From Geodermatophilus obscurus (GTDB taxonomy: Bacteria > Actinomycetota > Actinomycetes > Mycobacteriales > Geodermatophilaceae), in the NCBI RefSeq assembly GCF_900115395.1, contig NZ_FOWE01000006.1:310001-374000 (forward strand): a stretch of 64,000 nt of DNA, read 5' to 3'. Positions 31,710 through 42,480 of the stretch are shown in pieces. Position 1 is the first letter of the stretch, and each line of letters starts with the position of its first letter. The notes below the pieces were generated by a model. It saw only the letters and a program-made list of their open reading frames with translations, ran no database searches and was not told the DNA's origin. The position numbers and the translations under genes are program-made.

Positions 31710-32660
31710 TCAGCGGCGCATCTCGCCCAGGAAGCCGATGGCCTCCGAGCGCAGCTGCTCGGCCATCCGGGACAGGCCGGTGACGTCGGTGGCGGTGGTG
31801 CCCAGGGACGCCGAGCCGTCGACCGCCGCGGCGATCCCGTCGACCAGGCCGTTCATCTCGCCCACGGTCGCGCCGACCGAGCCGATGACCGCCGTGACCT
31901 CGTCGCAGGCCACGCGGATCGCCTCGACCTGCGCGGTCACCCGCTCGGTGGCGCGGGCGGTCTGGTCGGCGAGGTCCTTGACCTCGGAGGCGACGACGGC
32001 GAAGCCCTTGCCGGCCTCCCCCGCCCGCGCCGCCTCGATCGTGGCGTTGAGGGCCAGCAGCCGGGTCTGCGCGGCCACCGACTCGATGAGCGCGATGACC
32101 TCGCGGATCTCGGCGGAGGTGCGGGTCAGCGAGGTGAGGGTGCCGGAGGCGTCGGCGACCGCGTCCGACGCCGCCGTCGACGCCGAGGTCAGGCCCGCGG
32201 CCGAGGCGCTCATCTCCGTGGCGGCCGTGGCCACCTGCTCGCTCATCGCGAGCACGACGGCCTCGAACTCGTCGGCCAGCCGCAGCCGGGAGGTCGTGGC
32301 GTCGGTGACCCGGCCCGCGGTGGCCCGCATGGCGTCGCGGGCGGTGTTGATGTCGGTGGCGGCCTGGCGGTAGGCCCCCTGCAGTCCGGTGAGCAGCACC
32401 TCGCGGTGGTACCGGCCCTCCGCGGCGGCGGTCAGGGCGGCACGGGACTCGCGGACGAAGGCGTCGCTGACGTCGAGCGCCCGGTTGACGCCGCGCTGCA
32501 GGGCGACGAGCTCCGGGACGGCGTCGGAGCCGTGCACGGGCATCGCGCGGGCCTCGAGGTCACCGCGCGCCACGGCCTCGCAGGTCTCCGTCACGCGGCG
32601 GACGAAGGCGCGGTAGGCGGCGAGCTCCCCGGCGTCGGAGCGGTTGCGGGTGCGGGTCAC
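31710..32660 (-). CDS. Soluble methyl-accepting chemotaxis-type protein
   Basis: 316 residues without a transmembrane segment. The C-terminal signalling coiled coil includes the hairpin tip [44 protein letters not shown], the most conserved part of chemoreceptors (the usual TNLLALNA appears as TRLLALNA). An N-terminal HAMP-like or linker helix region precedes it. It starts two bases after the stop of the upstream PAS-domain gene, so sensing is probably done by that partner protein. No CheA/CheW gene is in the window. Confidence 0.88.
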   Translation of the reverse strand: MTRTRNRSDAGELAAYRAFVRRVTETCEAVARGDLEARAMPVHGSDAVPELVALQRGVNRALDVSDAFVRESRAALTAAAEGRYHREVLLTGLQGAYRQAATDINTARDAMRATAGRVTDATTSRLRLADEFEAVVLAMSEQVATAATEMSASAAGLTSASTAASDAVADASGTLTSLTRTSAEIREVIALIESVAAQTRLLALNATIEAARAGEAGKGFAVVASEVKDLADQTARATERVTAQVEAIRVACDEVTAVIGSVGATVGEMNGLVDGIAAAVDGSASLGTTATDVTGLSRMAEQLRSEAIGFLGEMRR

Positions 32661-32661
32661 G

Positions 32662-33240
32662 TCAGTTCTCCTCCTGGCCGATGACCGTCCACACGAAGTC
32701 CTCGTAGGAGGCGGCCTGCTCGGCGATCAGCCGGTCGAGCAGCTCCGAGGACGCGGCGACCGCCGCGCGGGCGTTCGGGTGGCGCCGCTCCTCGACCAGC
32801 AGGCGCTCGTAGAGCGGGCGGACCCGGTCCAGGGCCCGCGGGGAGGGCCGGCGGCGGCTGGAGTGGTAGCCCACCACCGAGCCGTCGGGGCCGTAGGACG
32901 GCGTCACGTGGGCGAGCACCCAGTAGTTCGCGCCGTCGGCGGCGAGGTTGTTGACGTAGGCGAACAGCTCCTGGCGGGCGGCCAGGGTGTCCCACAGCAG
33001 CTTGAACACCGCGCGCGGCATGTCCGGGTGCCGGATGAGGTTGTGCGGCTGACCGATGACCTCGTCGAGGGAGTAGGCGCCCACGCGGAGGAAGACGTCG
33101 TTCGCGTAGGTGATCACCCCGCGCGGGTCGGTCTTGGACACGATCAGCTCGTCAGCCGGGAAGCTGCGCTCCTCGCCGGTCGGTCTCACGGCGGGGCGGC
33201 CGCTGCGCGGCGCCGCCGTCCGGGGTCGGGTGTTCAGCAC
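32662..33240 (-). CDS. PAS-domain protein, Aer-like
   Basis: 192 residues. [60 protein letters not shown] is an Aer-type PAS domain that in aerotaxis receptors binds [33 protein letters not shown] completes it. A short C-terminal helix follows. In E. coli Aer the PAS and signalling domains are one protein; here they are two adjacent genes on one strand. The GTG has GAGGAG upstream. Confidence 0.88.
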   Translation of the reverse strand: MLNTRPRTAAPRSGRPAVRPTGEERSFPADELIVSKTDPRGVITYANDVFLRVGAYSLDEVIGQPHNLIRHPDMPRAVFKLLWDTLAARQELFAYVNNLAADGANYWVLAHVTPSYGPDGSVVGYHSSRRRPSPRALDRVRPLYERLLVEERRHPNARAAVAASSELLDRLIAEQAASYEDFVWTVIGQEEN

Positions 33241-33404
33241 GCGCTCTCCTCTGCCTCCGGTGCGTCCACCGAGGTATCGGCAGGCGGAGAGCCGGGACGA
33301 GGCGAACCGCCCGGACCGGGACCTCCGTCCCGGTCCGCGCGGGGCGGAAGGCCCTCGGGGAGCGGGCCGCAGGGAACCCGGACGGGGAAGGCCGGGGCGC
33401 TCCC

Positions 33405-33410
33405 TAGACT
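33405..33410 (+). promoter_or_regulatory. -10 box of a leaderless promoter for dcd
   Basis: TAGACT seven bases before the dcd ATG; no ribosome site is possible in the gap. Confidence 0.6.
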
Positions 33411-33417
33411 CCGCGCC

Positions 33418-34008
33418 ATGCTGCTGTCCGACCGCGACATCCGCGCCGCGATCGCCGAGGGGCGTCTCGGCATCGAGCCGCACGACGCGGGGCTGGTGCA
33501 GCCCTCGAGCATCGACGTCCGGCTCGACCGCTACTTCCGGGTGTTCAACAACGCCCGCTACACCCACATCGACCCGGCGCAGCAGCAGGACGACCTGACC
33601 ACGCCGGTCGAGCCCGACGGCGACGAGCCGTTCGTGCTGCACCCCGGGGAGTTCGTGCTGGGCTCGACCCTGGAGGTCGTCTCGATCCCCGACGACCTCG
33701 CAGCCCGGCTCGAGGGAAAGTCGAGTCTGGGACGTCTCGGATTACTGACCCACTCCACCGCGGGCTTCGTCGACCCGGGCTTCACCGGCCACATCACGCT
33801 GGAGCTGTCCAACGTGGCGAACCTGCCCATCACGCTGTGGCCGGGCATGAAGATCGGCCAGCTGTGCCTGTTCCGGCTCACCTCGGCGGCCGAGCACCCG
33901 TACGGCTCGGCGGTCTACGGCTCCCGGTACCAGGACCAGCGGGGCCCGACACCGTCGCGGTCCTACCGGAACTTCAGCCGCGCGGAGACCCGGCCGGTCC
34001 CGGACTGA
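33418..34008 (+). CDS. dcd: dCTP deaminase (probably bifunctional, dUMP-forming)
   Basis: 196 residues. It deaminates dCTP and, in the actinobacterial and archaeal bifunctional type, also hydrolyses dUTP to dUMP for thymidylate synthesis. Landmarks are [16 protein letters not shown] at the start, [51 protein letters not shown] with the catalytic Glu in the last segment, and [15 protein letters not shown] at the C-terminus. The 3' end overlaps the convergent MFS gene by 35 bp. Confidence 0.95.
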   Translation: MLLSDRDIRAAIAEGRLGIEPHDAGLVQPSSIDVRLDRYFRVFNNARYTHIDPAQQQDDLTTPVEPDGDEPFVLHPGEFVLGSTLEVVSIPDDLAARLEGKSSLGRLGLLTHSTAGFVDPGFTGHITLELSNVANLPITLWPGMKIGQLCLFRLTSAAEHPYGSAVYGSRYQDQRGPTPSRSYRNFSRAETRPVPD

Positions 34009-35248
34009 CCGCTGCGGGCGACCAGCCGGGCACCTCGTCGTCGACGAAGCGATCGCGGGTGGCCAGCCAGCCGGTGACGGTCAGCCCGACCGTGGCGAGG
34101 CCCACCAGCACGAACATGCCGGTGTAGCCGCCGGTGGCGCCGCGGAGTACGCCGACGAGCAACGGGCCGGTGCCGGCCAGGAGGTAGCCCCAGCCCTGGG
34201 TCACCGTCGACAGGGCGGCCACCGTCTCCGGCGTCCGGGCGCGCATGCCCAGCAGCGCCAGGACCATCGAGAACGTCCCCATGCCGACGGCGAGCACGCT
34301 CATCCACAGCCACGGCACGGTGCGCGGGGCCAGCCACAGGCCGGTCCAGCCGACCGCGTAGCAGGCCATGAACCCCAGCAGCAGCGGCCGCTGCCACCGC
34401 TGCCGCACGGTCAGCGAGGGCACGACGGCGTTGATCGGGATGACGACGACGGAGTTGACGCCGAGCAGGAGGCCAGCCGTGGCGGCGCTGAGGCCGGAGT
34501 CGCGCAGGTACTGCGCCGACCAGCCCATCACCACGTAGGCCTGCATCGCCTGCAGGCCGAAGAAGGCCGCGAGGGTGAGCGCCAGCGGGCTGCGCAGCAG
34601 CGGCGCCATCCGCACCGCCCGGTGCGCGCCCCGGGAGGCGCCGGGACGGCTCGGGGTCACCAGCCACGGCAGCGCGGCGACCAGCGCGAGCACCGCCCAG
34701 ATGCCCAGCGACCAGCGCCACCCGCCGGGTCCGACGGCCGCCGCGATCGGCGCGGTGCTCACGGCCGCGACCGCTCCGCCGATGGCCATGCTGGCGCTGT
34801 AGGCGCCCACCAGCAGGCCGGTGCGTGCGGGGAACCAGCGCTTGACCAGCCCGGGCAGCAGCACGTTGCCGAGCGCCCCGCCGACCATCGCCAGCGTCGT
34901 CCCGACGAGGAACAGCGCGAAGGAGTCGACGACGGCGCGCAGCACCAGGCCCGCGGCCATGGTGAGCAGGGCGCCGGCGAGCACGTGGGCGTCCCGGAAG
35001 CGGGCGGCCAGCGGAGGGCCGGCGAACCCGATGGCGGCGAAGCAGACCACTGGCATCGTCGTCAGCACGCCCGCCGCGGCGCTGGAGACCCCCAGCCCCG
35101 CCTCGATCTCCTCCAGCACCGGCCCGACCGAGCTGACCGCCGTCCGCAGGTTCGCCGCCGTCAGCACGATCGCGACGGCGACCAGTGCCAGGCCGCGCCG
35201 TCGGTCGGTGGCGTCCTGGGGGAGCGGGGCGTCGGCCGTGCGGGTCAC
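33974..35248 (-). CDS. MFS transporter, CynX/NimT family
   Basis: 424 residues with about twelve hydrophobic helices. The start [52 protein letters not shown] is the CynX/NimT/YycB signature (NLRxAvtsvgPll). Members export nitroimidazoles or transport cyanate or other small molecules; the substrate here cannot be deduced. The gene converges on dcd and overlaps it by 35 bases. The GTG start is chosen where homology begins; an open frame continues upstream. Confidence 0.9.
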   Translation of the reverse strand: MTRTADAPLPQDATDRRRGLALVAVAIVLTAANLRTAVSSVGPVLEEIEAGLGVSSAAAGVLTTMPVVCFAAIGFAGPPLAARFRDAHVLAGALLTMAAGLVLRAVVDSFALFLVGTTLAMVGGALGNVLLPGLVKRWFPARTGLLVGAYSASMAIGGAVAAVSTAPIAAAVGPGGWRWSLGIWAVLALVAALPWLVTPSRPGASRGAHRAVRMAPLLRSPLALTLAAFFGLQAMQAYVVMGWSAQYLRDSGLSAATAGLLLGVNSVVVIPINAVVPSLTVRQRWQRPLLLGFMACYAVGWTGLWLAPRTVPWLWMSVLAVGMGTFSMVLALLGMRARTPETVAALSTVTQGWGYLLAGTGPLLVGVLRGATGGYTGMFVLVGLATVGLTVTGWLATRDRFVDDEVPGWSPAAVSPGPAGSPRG

Positions 35249-35315
35249 CCGTCGATGGTGCGCCCCGTGCCGGCTCCGCCGGCAGTCGGGTGCACCACAC
35301 AACCATCTGTGCTGG

Positions 35316-36286
35316 TCAGGTGCGCGAGCGCTCGCGGGTGGTGGTCTCCAGCCGCGGCACGACCTGCGGCACCCGCCGCCACAGGGCCCGCTGCAGGGCC
35401 AGGGTGACGACCGCGGCGACGAGGATCCCGGCGAGGTCGATGCCCAGCTGTGCGGAGGCGCGCCAGAACTCGTCGCCGCCCTCGAGGGCCAGGGAGACGG
35501 CCATGTCGGCCGCGGCCGGCACGGTGGTCACCGAGATGAAGACGCCGACCAGCGCGCTGCTCCTGGCCGACGTCAGCGAGAGCACCCCGGCGACGCCGAC
35601 GAGCACCGCGACGACGACCGACCAGCGGTCCGGGCGGGTGATGAAGCCGGTCTGCGGGCGCGCCGTGTCCAGGACCTCGGGGCCGAACCAGCCCAGACCG
35701 CGCGCGGCCAGGGTGACCAGCGCGGTCAGCGCGATCGCCACGACGAAGCCGACGGCCAGTGCCTTCGCCGCGGCCCGGGCGATGCCCCGCCGCCGGTGGA
35801 CGAGCGCCACGGCGAGGCCGGCCAGCGGGGCGAACTCCGGGCCGAGCACCATCGCGCCGATCAGCAGGACCGCCGAGTCGTTGACGACGGCACCGCGGCC
35901 AGGAGCGTCGCGATGGTGAGGAAGGCCAGGTAGGAGACCGACAGCGACGAGTCCGCCGCTGTCGTCCGTACCACCTGCTCCCACACGACGGCGTCCGAGC
36001 CGTCGCCGGGCGCCTCCTCCTCGGCCCGCTCGGCGCTGGTCGACACGGCGGTGTCGACGGCCTCGATGGTGATCCCGCCGTCCCGGTCGACGCGCAGGGC
36101 GCGCAGGCCGGCCACCAGGGCGTCGGCGGACTCGCGGGCGACGTCGGCGAGCACCATGTCGCCCGGCGGGGTCACCGAGACGCCGGGCAGCACGGCCAGG
36201 TGGGCCGTGCCGGGGCAGCGGTCGAACAGGTCGCGGACGGCGTCGGTGCGGTCGGCCGGCACGGTCACCCGCAGTTGCAGCAGCAC
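35316..36286 (-). pseudogene. DUF389 family membrane protein, frameshifted
   Basis: Two reading frames together make one DUF389 protein of about 322 residues. The N-terminal part (VLLQLRVTVPADRTDAVRDLF...SLSVSYLAFLTIATLLAAV) is in one frame; the continuation AVVNDSAVLLIGAMVLGPEFAPLAGLAVALVHRR... with the remaining membrane helices is in another. The shift is at about 35900-35910, where adding one base after GCGGT would join them into the usual ATLLAAxxxxNDSxxLLIGAMVxGPEF. Either a single-base deletion or a sequencing error. TAGAAC lies seven bases before the GTG start (leaderless). Confidence 0.8.
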
Positions 36287-36379
36287 GCGGGCCGTTCTAC
36301 CGGAGCGGAGGGCCCCGCAGCCGACGGACGCCGCCGGCGAGGTGGTCCTCGCCGGCGGCGTCCTGGAGACATGCTGGAA

Positions 36380-36434
36380 CGGCCCCCTGCAGGGCCCCGC
36401 CGCGAGCGTGCGAGTGGTGGGGGGCAGGGGGTCC
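36380..36434 (-). terminator. Long imperfect hairpin, repeated terminator type (copy 2)
   Basis: GGCCCCCTGCAGGGCCCC...GGGGGGCAGGGGGTCC folds back on itself and starts five bases after the stop of the FadF-like gene. It matches the element at 7017-7070 over nearly its whole length. Confidence 0.65.
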
Positions 36435-36438
36435 TTCC

Positions 36439-38730
36439 TCAGGCCTGGCTGTGTCCCGTGGCGGCCGACCCGGTGCCGGCGACGTCGTCGTCGGCCGTGC
36501 CGACCTCGGCGCCGTGCTCGGTGCCCGGGGTGCCGGCCGGGGCCATCGAGCGGAGCAGGATCTGGCTGACGTCGAGGACCTCGACGTGCTCGGCGGCCTC
36601 GCCGTTCTGCTTCTTCGACGTCAGGGCGTCCGAGAGCATCGTGATGCAGAACGGGCACGCGGTGGAGATGACGTCGGGGTCGAGCCCCAGGGCCTCCTCC
36701 GTGCGCTCCACGTTGATCCGCTTGCCGATCTTCTCCTCCATCCACATGCGCGCGCCGCCGGCGCCGCAGCAGAAGCCGCGGTCCTTGCAGCGGTGCATCT
36801 CCTGGGTGGAGAGGCCCTTGACGCTGTCGAGGATCTCCCGCGGCGGCGTGTAGACCTTGTTGTGCCGGCCGAGGAAGCACGGGTCGTGGTAGGTGACCTT
36901 GCGGTCGACCGGGGTGACCGGGGTGAGCCGGCCCTCCGCCACCAGCTGGCTGAGCAGCTGGGTGTGGTGCACGACCTCGTACTCGCCGCCGACCTGCGGG
37001 TACTCCTTGCCCAGCGAGTTGAAGCAGTGCGGGCAGGTGGTGACGATCTTGCGGGTGCCGGGCACGCGGCCCTCGAAGACGCCGTTGAGGGTCTCGACGT
37101 TCTCCTGGGCCATCATCTGGAACACGAACTCGTTGCCCATGCGGCGGGCCGGGTCGCCCGAGCAGGTCTCGCCCGAGCCCAGGACGGCGAACTCGACGCC
37201 GGCGGTGTGCAGCAGCTCGGCGACGGCCTTGGTGACCTTCTTGGCGCGGTCGTCGATGGCGCCGGCGCAGCCGACCCAGAACAGGTACTCGACGTCGTAG
37301 GGCAGCGGGCCGTCGGCCATCCGCACCTCGAAGTCCATCTCCTTGATCCAGTCCTCGCGGGTGCTCGGGCTGACGCCCCAGGGGTTGCCGCGGTTCTCGA
37401 GGTTGCGCAGCATCACGCCGGCCTCGGACGGGAAGTTCGACTCGATGAGCACCTGGTAGCGGCGCATGTCCTCGATGTGGTCGACGTGCTCGATGTCGAC
37501 CGGGCACTGCTCCACGCAGGCGCCGCAGTTGGTGCAGCTCCACAGGACGTCGGGGTCGATGACCCCGCCCTCCTCGAGGGTGCCGACCAGCGGGCGGTGC
37601 GCCTGCGCGTCGTTGGTGCCCTCGATGCGGGCGTAGCCCGACGCCCAGACCTGCTCGTCGCTGGGCTTGAGGACGTCGTAGTCCGGAGCGGTCTCGGCCG
37701 CCGTCTTCTCGCCGAGCAGGTACGGGGCCTTGGCGTACAGGTGGTCCCGCAGGTCCATGATCACCATCTTCGGGGACAGCGGCTTGCCCGTGTTCCAGGC
37801 AGGGCACTGGCTCTGGCACCGCCCGCACTCGGTGCAGGTGGTGAAGTCGAGCATCCCCTTCCAGGTGAAGTCCTCGATCTTGCCGCGACCGAAGACGTCG
37901 TCCTCGCCCGGGTCCTCGAAGTCGATCGGCTTGCCGTTCGAGGTCATGGGCTGCAGCGGGCCGAGGGCGACGCTGCCGTCGTCGTTCCGCTTCCAGTAGA
38001 TGTTGAAGAACGCGCTGAAGCGGTGCCAGGCGACGCCCATGTTGAGGATGCGGCTGACGACCACGAGCCAGGCCAGCGAGACGACGATCTTGACGAACGC
38101 GACGACGCTGAGCAGGTCGGGGCTGTCGGGCAGCACGGTGGCCAGCAGGCTGGAGACCGGGTGCGACCAGGCCGGGGCCTCGGTGAGACCGGAGGAGACC
38201 TTGAGCGCGCGGATGAGCAGGATGCAGAGGCCGACGGTGAGGACGACGGCCTCGACGAAGTAGCCGCGGCCCTCGTTGGAGCCGGCGAAGCGACTGGTGC
38301 GGCCCTGGCGGCGCGGGTGGTCCTTCTGGCGCCGGTAGATCAGGTACAGGATCCCGAGGACCGTGCCCGCGCCGATGACGTCGGCGAAGAGGTTCCACAG
38401 GCCCCACTCGCCGATGAGCGGCAGGTGGAAGGCCGGGTCCCACACCTCGCCGAAGGCCTCGACCAGCGTGAGGAACAGGCCGTAGAAGCCGATGAAGACG
38501 AACCAGTGGGCGGCGCCGATGGCCGACCACTTGAGCATCCGGGTGTGGCCGAGCGACTCGACCGCCAGCGTCTTCAGCCGGGGGCCTACGGGTCCGTTGC
38601 GGGTGGCGTCCGGCTGGCCGGTGCGGATGATCCGCACCATCGCCCGGACGGCCCGGTAGGCGAAGACCACCGCCACGATGAGGAACAGCACGCTGATCGT
38701 GCCGAGCACGACCTGCAGGGGGCCCGTCAT
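36439..38730 (-). CDS. FadF-like iron-sulfur oxidoreductase (heterodisulfide reductase-related, NarI-like membrane domain)
   Basis: 763 residues. The N-terminal half has about five to six membrane helices resembling the NarI/HdrE heme b domain (GAAHWFVFIGFYGLFLTLVEA). Two 4Fe-4S motifs follow, CTECGRCQSQCP and CTNCGACVEQCP, then two CCG-type domains (TCPHCFNSLGKEYP; GFCCGAGGARMWMEE). Proteins of this build (FadF) are proposed to move electrons from ETF to quinone in beta-oxidation. A TTACC-N4-GGTAA operator shared with the acyl-CoA dehydrogenase gene supports this role. The ATG has GGAGAGGG upstream. Confidence 0.9.
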   Translation of the reverse strand: MTGPLQVVLGTISVLFLIVAVVFAYRAVRAMVRIIRTGQPDATRNGPVGPRLKTLAVESLGHTRMLKWSAIGAAHWFVFIGFYGLFLTLVEAFGEVWDPAFHLPLIGEWGLWNLFADVIGAGTVLGILYLIYRRQKDHPRRQGRTSRFAGSNEGRGYFVEAVVLTVGLCILLIRALKVSSGLTEAPAWSHPVSSLLATVLPDSPDLLSVVAFVKIVVSLAWLVVVSRILNMGVAWHRFSAFFNIYWKRNDDGSVALGPLQPMTSNGKPIDFEDPGEDDVFGRGKIEDFTWKGMLDFTTCTECGRCQSQCPAWNTGKPLSPKMVIMDLRDHLYAKAPYLLGEKTAAETAPDYDVLKPSDEQVWASGYARIEGTNDAQAHRPLVGTLEEGGVIDPDVLWSCTNCGACVEQCPVDIEHVDHIEDMRRYQVLIESNFPSEAGVMLRNLENRGNPWGVSPSTREDWIKEMDFEVRMADGPLPYDVEYLFWVGCAGAIDDRAKKVTKAVAELLHTAGVEFAVLGSGETCSGDPARRMGNEFVFQMMAQENVETLNGVFEGRVPGTRKIVTTCPHCFNSLGKEYPQVGGEYEVVHHTQLLSQLVAEGRLTPVTPVDRKVTYHDPCFLGRHNKVYTPPREILDSVKGLSTQEMHRCKDRGFCCGAGGARMWMEEKIGKRINVERTEEALGLDPDVISTACPFCITMLSDALTSKKQNGEAAEHVEVLDVSQILLRSMAPAGTPGTEHGAEVGTADDDVAGTGSAATGHSQA

Positions 38731-38868
38731 GTTTCCCTCTCCCCACGCCGCGTGGCGTCGGTTGGCTCGTCCGCACGGACGGCGCGAGGGGGGCCTCGCC
38801 GCCGTCGTCACCGGTCCGCGGGACCGGCGGCGGATCACGCGCGGGCGCCTGTGCCCACGCGACCCAGC

Positions 38869-38874
38869 ACGATA
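38869..38874 (-). promoter_or_regulatory. Putative -10 box of the FadF-like gene
   Basis: TATCGT on the minus strand, about 140 bases before the ATG, with the shared operator 16 bases upstream. Confidence 0.45.
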
Positions 38875-38889
38875 GCTGCCGCGGGCTCA

Positions 38890-38907
38890 GGTTACCCGCC
38901 GGTAACC
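38890..38907. promoter_or_regulatory. TTACC-N4-GGTAA operator (copy 2)
   Basis: GGTTACC-CGCC-GGTAACC, perfect 7-bp arms, over the -35 region of the FadF-like gene. It matches the site before the acyl-CoA dehydrogenase gene at 16184-16197. Confidence 0.7.
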
Positions 38908-39108
38908 CGGTGCGCCGCGCCCTCGATCCGGCAGCCGGGACGGTGCTCCGAGCCCATGGCACGGCCCGCTGACCGGCGCGTTCACGTCCGCTCCCGGCCG
39001 GGTGCCGAGTCCCCTTCTGACGGGCCGGCGAGGGCGGAGGTGACCGGCCTCACGACGGCACGTCGCGCCCCCGTCCGCGGCCCGGTCAGTGTGCGGTGGG
39101 GCCAGCAG

Positions 39109-39210
39109 GATCAGGTGACCTGATCGTGCTGCGTCCTGGCTCACGGTCGGGGGCGAGCCAGGACGCCGTGCGGTGAGCCAGGACGCCGTGCGATGAGCCA
39201 GGACGGCGCA
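39109..39210. repeat. Left inverted repeat of the nuclease-gene unit (dispersed element, copy 2)
   Basis: The palindrome GATCAGGTGACCTGATC (39109-39125) runs straight into GTGCTGCGTCCTGGCTCA (to 39143). GCGTCCTGGCTC pairs with GAGCCAGGACGC (39155-39166) as a perfect 12-bp stem, and GAGCCAGGAC is then repeated twice more at a 20-bp spacing. The first 35 bp recur inverted at 40362-40396 with one mismatch, at the palindrome centre. Confidence 0.85.
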
Positions 39211-39275
39211 GGGTCGCCATCCACAGATCCGCCGCGGGTCTGGGTCGCCGGTCGTCCTCCTCGAACACTGCGGAC

Positions 39276-40292
39276 GTGCACCCAGACCTCGCGTCCGCCG
39301 CTGCTCGTCGTCTCGGCGTCTTCACGGCACGCGACGCCGTCCGCGTGGGCTACCGACCCGACGAGATCCGCGCCGAACTCGCATCCGGCCGGTGGCACCG
39401 GCTGCGGCGGGGCGTCTACATCCGCGCTGTGGACCTGCAGGCGACGGCGGGGGACGCGCGCGCCCGACACGTCGTCGACTGCATCGCCGTGCTCGCGTCC
39501 CTGCGTCCCGGACCGGTGGTCAGTCACGCCTCGGCCGCGCGCGTGCACCGGTTGCTCGTGCCGGCCGGCGTCGACGACACCGTGCGCCTGACCGACGGGG
39601 TCCAGTGGCGCCGCGGGCGCGGGTACGTCGTCACCCGGGCGTCGCTGCCCACCGGCGACGTCGGTCGCCTCGAGGCGCACGGGGTGACGACGCCCGCACG
39701 GACCCTGGTCGACTGTGCCCGGGAGTGGGACCTGGTGGACTCCGTGGTGGCCATGGACGCCGCGCTGCAGCACGGGGTCCTCTCGCGGGAGGACCTGCAC
39801 GAGGCCGTCCTCCGGGCGACCCACTGGGTGGGCATCGGGGACGCCGCCCGGGCGTTCGGGCTGGCCGACGGTCTGGCCGAGTCGCCCCTGGAGTCCCGCG
39901 GTCGCCTGGCGCTCCTGGCGGCCGGGCTCCCGCGGCCCGAGCTGCAGGTGGAGCTGCACGGGCCGCGGGGTCCCCTCGCGCGCGTGGACGCCTGGTACGA
40001 GCACGCGGCCGTCGCGATCGAGTTCGACGGTCGCGTCAAGTACCTCGACCCGTTCGACGGTCGCGATCCCGGTGAGGTGCTCTGGCGGGAGAAGCGTCGC
40101 GAGGACCTCGTCCGGGAGCTCGGCGTGCGCGTCGTCCGTCTCACCCAGGAGGACGTCCTCCCTCGCCGGCGGGCCGACCTCGCCGCCCGGTTGACGCCCC
40201 TCCTGGCTGCCCCGCTCGCCGGGGTCCGGCGCTTCACCGTCGTCCGCCGGCGCGAGCCCGCTGTCGGGGGCCTCGCGGGCGCTGTGCGCTGA
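39276..40292 (+). CDS. AbiEi-type domain plus DUF559 nuclease-like protein
   Basis: 338 residues. The N-terminal part (RLGVFTARDAVRVGYRPDEIRAELASGRWHRLRRGVYI) is the winged-helix start of AbiEi-type antitoxin-like proteins. The C-terminal part is DUF559/Vsr-like: ARVDAWYEHAAVAIEFDGRVKYL, then LWREKRREDLVRELGVRVVRLT, giving the D...ExD...K spacing of a PD-(D/E)XK nuclease core. Such proteins are numerous in Geodermatophilaceae-type genomes; their role is unproven and no AbiEii toxin gene follows. Here the gene is alone inside a 1.29-kb unit bounded by 35-bp inverted repeats. The GTG start has no clear ribosome site. Confidence 0.82.
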   Translation: MHPDLASAAARRLGVFTARDAVRVGYRPDEIRAELASGRWHRLRRGVYIRAVDLQATAGDARARHVVDCIAVLASLRPGPVVSHASAARVHRLLVPAGVDDTVRLTDGVQWRRGRGYVVTRASLPTGDVGRLEAHGVTTPARTLVDCAREWDLVDSVVAMDAALQHGVLSREDLHEAVLRATHWVGIGDAARAFGLADGLAESPLESRGRLALLAAGLPRPELQVELHGPRGPLARVDAWYEHAAVAIEFDGRVKYLDPFDGRDPGEVLWREKRREDLVRELGVRVVRLTQEDVLPRRRADLAARLTPLLAAPLAGVRRFTVVRRREPAVGGLAGAVR

Positions 40293-40300
40293 CCGCTGGC

Positions 40301-40396
40301 GTCCTGGCTCACCTCCACATGTCCTGGCTCACCTCCGCGCGTCCGGGCTCACCGTCGACGCTGAGCCAGGACGCAGCACGATCAGGTGACCTGATC
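40301..40396. repeat. Right inverted repeat of the nuclease-gene unit (dispersed element, copy 3)
   Basis: Three direct GTCC(T/G)GGCTCACC units (40301, 40321, 40341) lead to TGAGCCAGGACGCAGCAC followed by GATCAGGTGACCTGATC (40362-40396). This is the inverse of 39109-39143 with 34 of 35 positions matching. The nuclease-like gene ends nine bases before the first unit. Confidence 0.85.
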
Positions 40397-40505
40397 CTGC
40401 TGCGGACGCACGAGACCTCCACCGCACCCGCGACGGCGGGGGTGTGGGCCACGTCACGGCGACGTCGTCCCGTGTCCCCGGGAACACGCACCTCGGGTGT
40501 GCCGT

Positions 40506-40511
40506 TAGGGT
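40506..40511 (+). promoter_or_regulatory. Putative -10 box of the dnaK promoter
   Basis: TAGGGT about 98 bases before the dnaK ATG and just upstream of the HAIR-type site, so HspR bound there would block transcription. Confidence 0.45.
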
Positions 40512-40521
40512 GGGCAGGAAA

Positions 40522-40542
40522 GTTGAGCGGACCCCACGCAAG
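40522..40542. promoter_or_regulatory. HAIR element (HspR operator) before dnaK
   Basis: GTTGAGC-N7-ACGCAAG fits the HAIR consensus CTTGAGT-N7-ACTCAAG at 11 of 14 arm positions. It is 66 bases before the dnaK ATG. HspR is encoded at the end of the same operon, giving autoregulation; a better copy stands before clpB. Confidence 0.75.
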
Positions 40543-40608
40543 GTGAGTCGGTCCCTCGACCGGACCCCGAGACAGCACCACCCAGCTCACGGAAGAGGAG
40601 CCAGCTCC

Positions 40609-42476
<1,868 letters not shown>

Positions 42477-42480
<4 letters not shown>

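Noticed and set aside
35316-36286. Two separate genes or programmed frameshifting for the DUF389 locus
   Set aside because: Neither part makes a complete DUF389 fold alone, and no slippery heptamer or following pseudoknot is visible. A one-base indel is simpler.
39109-40396. Calling the nuclease-gene unit an insertion sequence
   Set aside because: The inverted repeats are good but I see no transposase catalytic triad in the enclosed protein and no clear target-site duplication outside the repeats, so it is reported as a flanked gene only.
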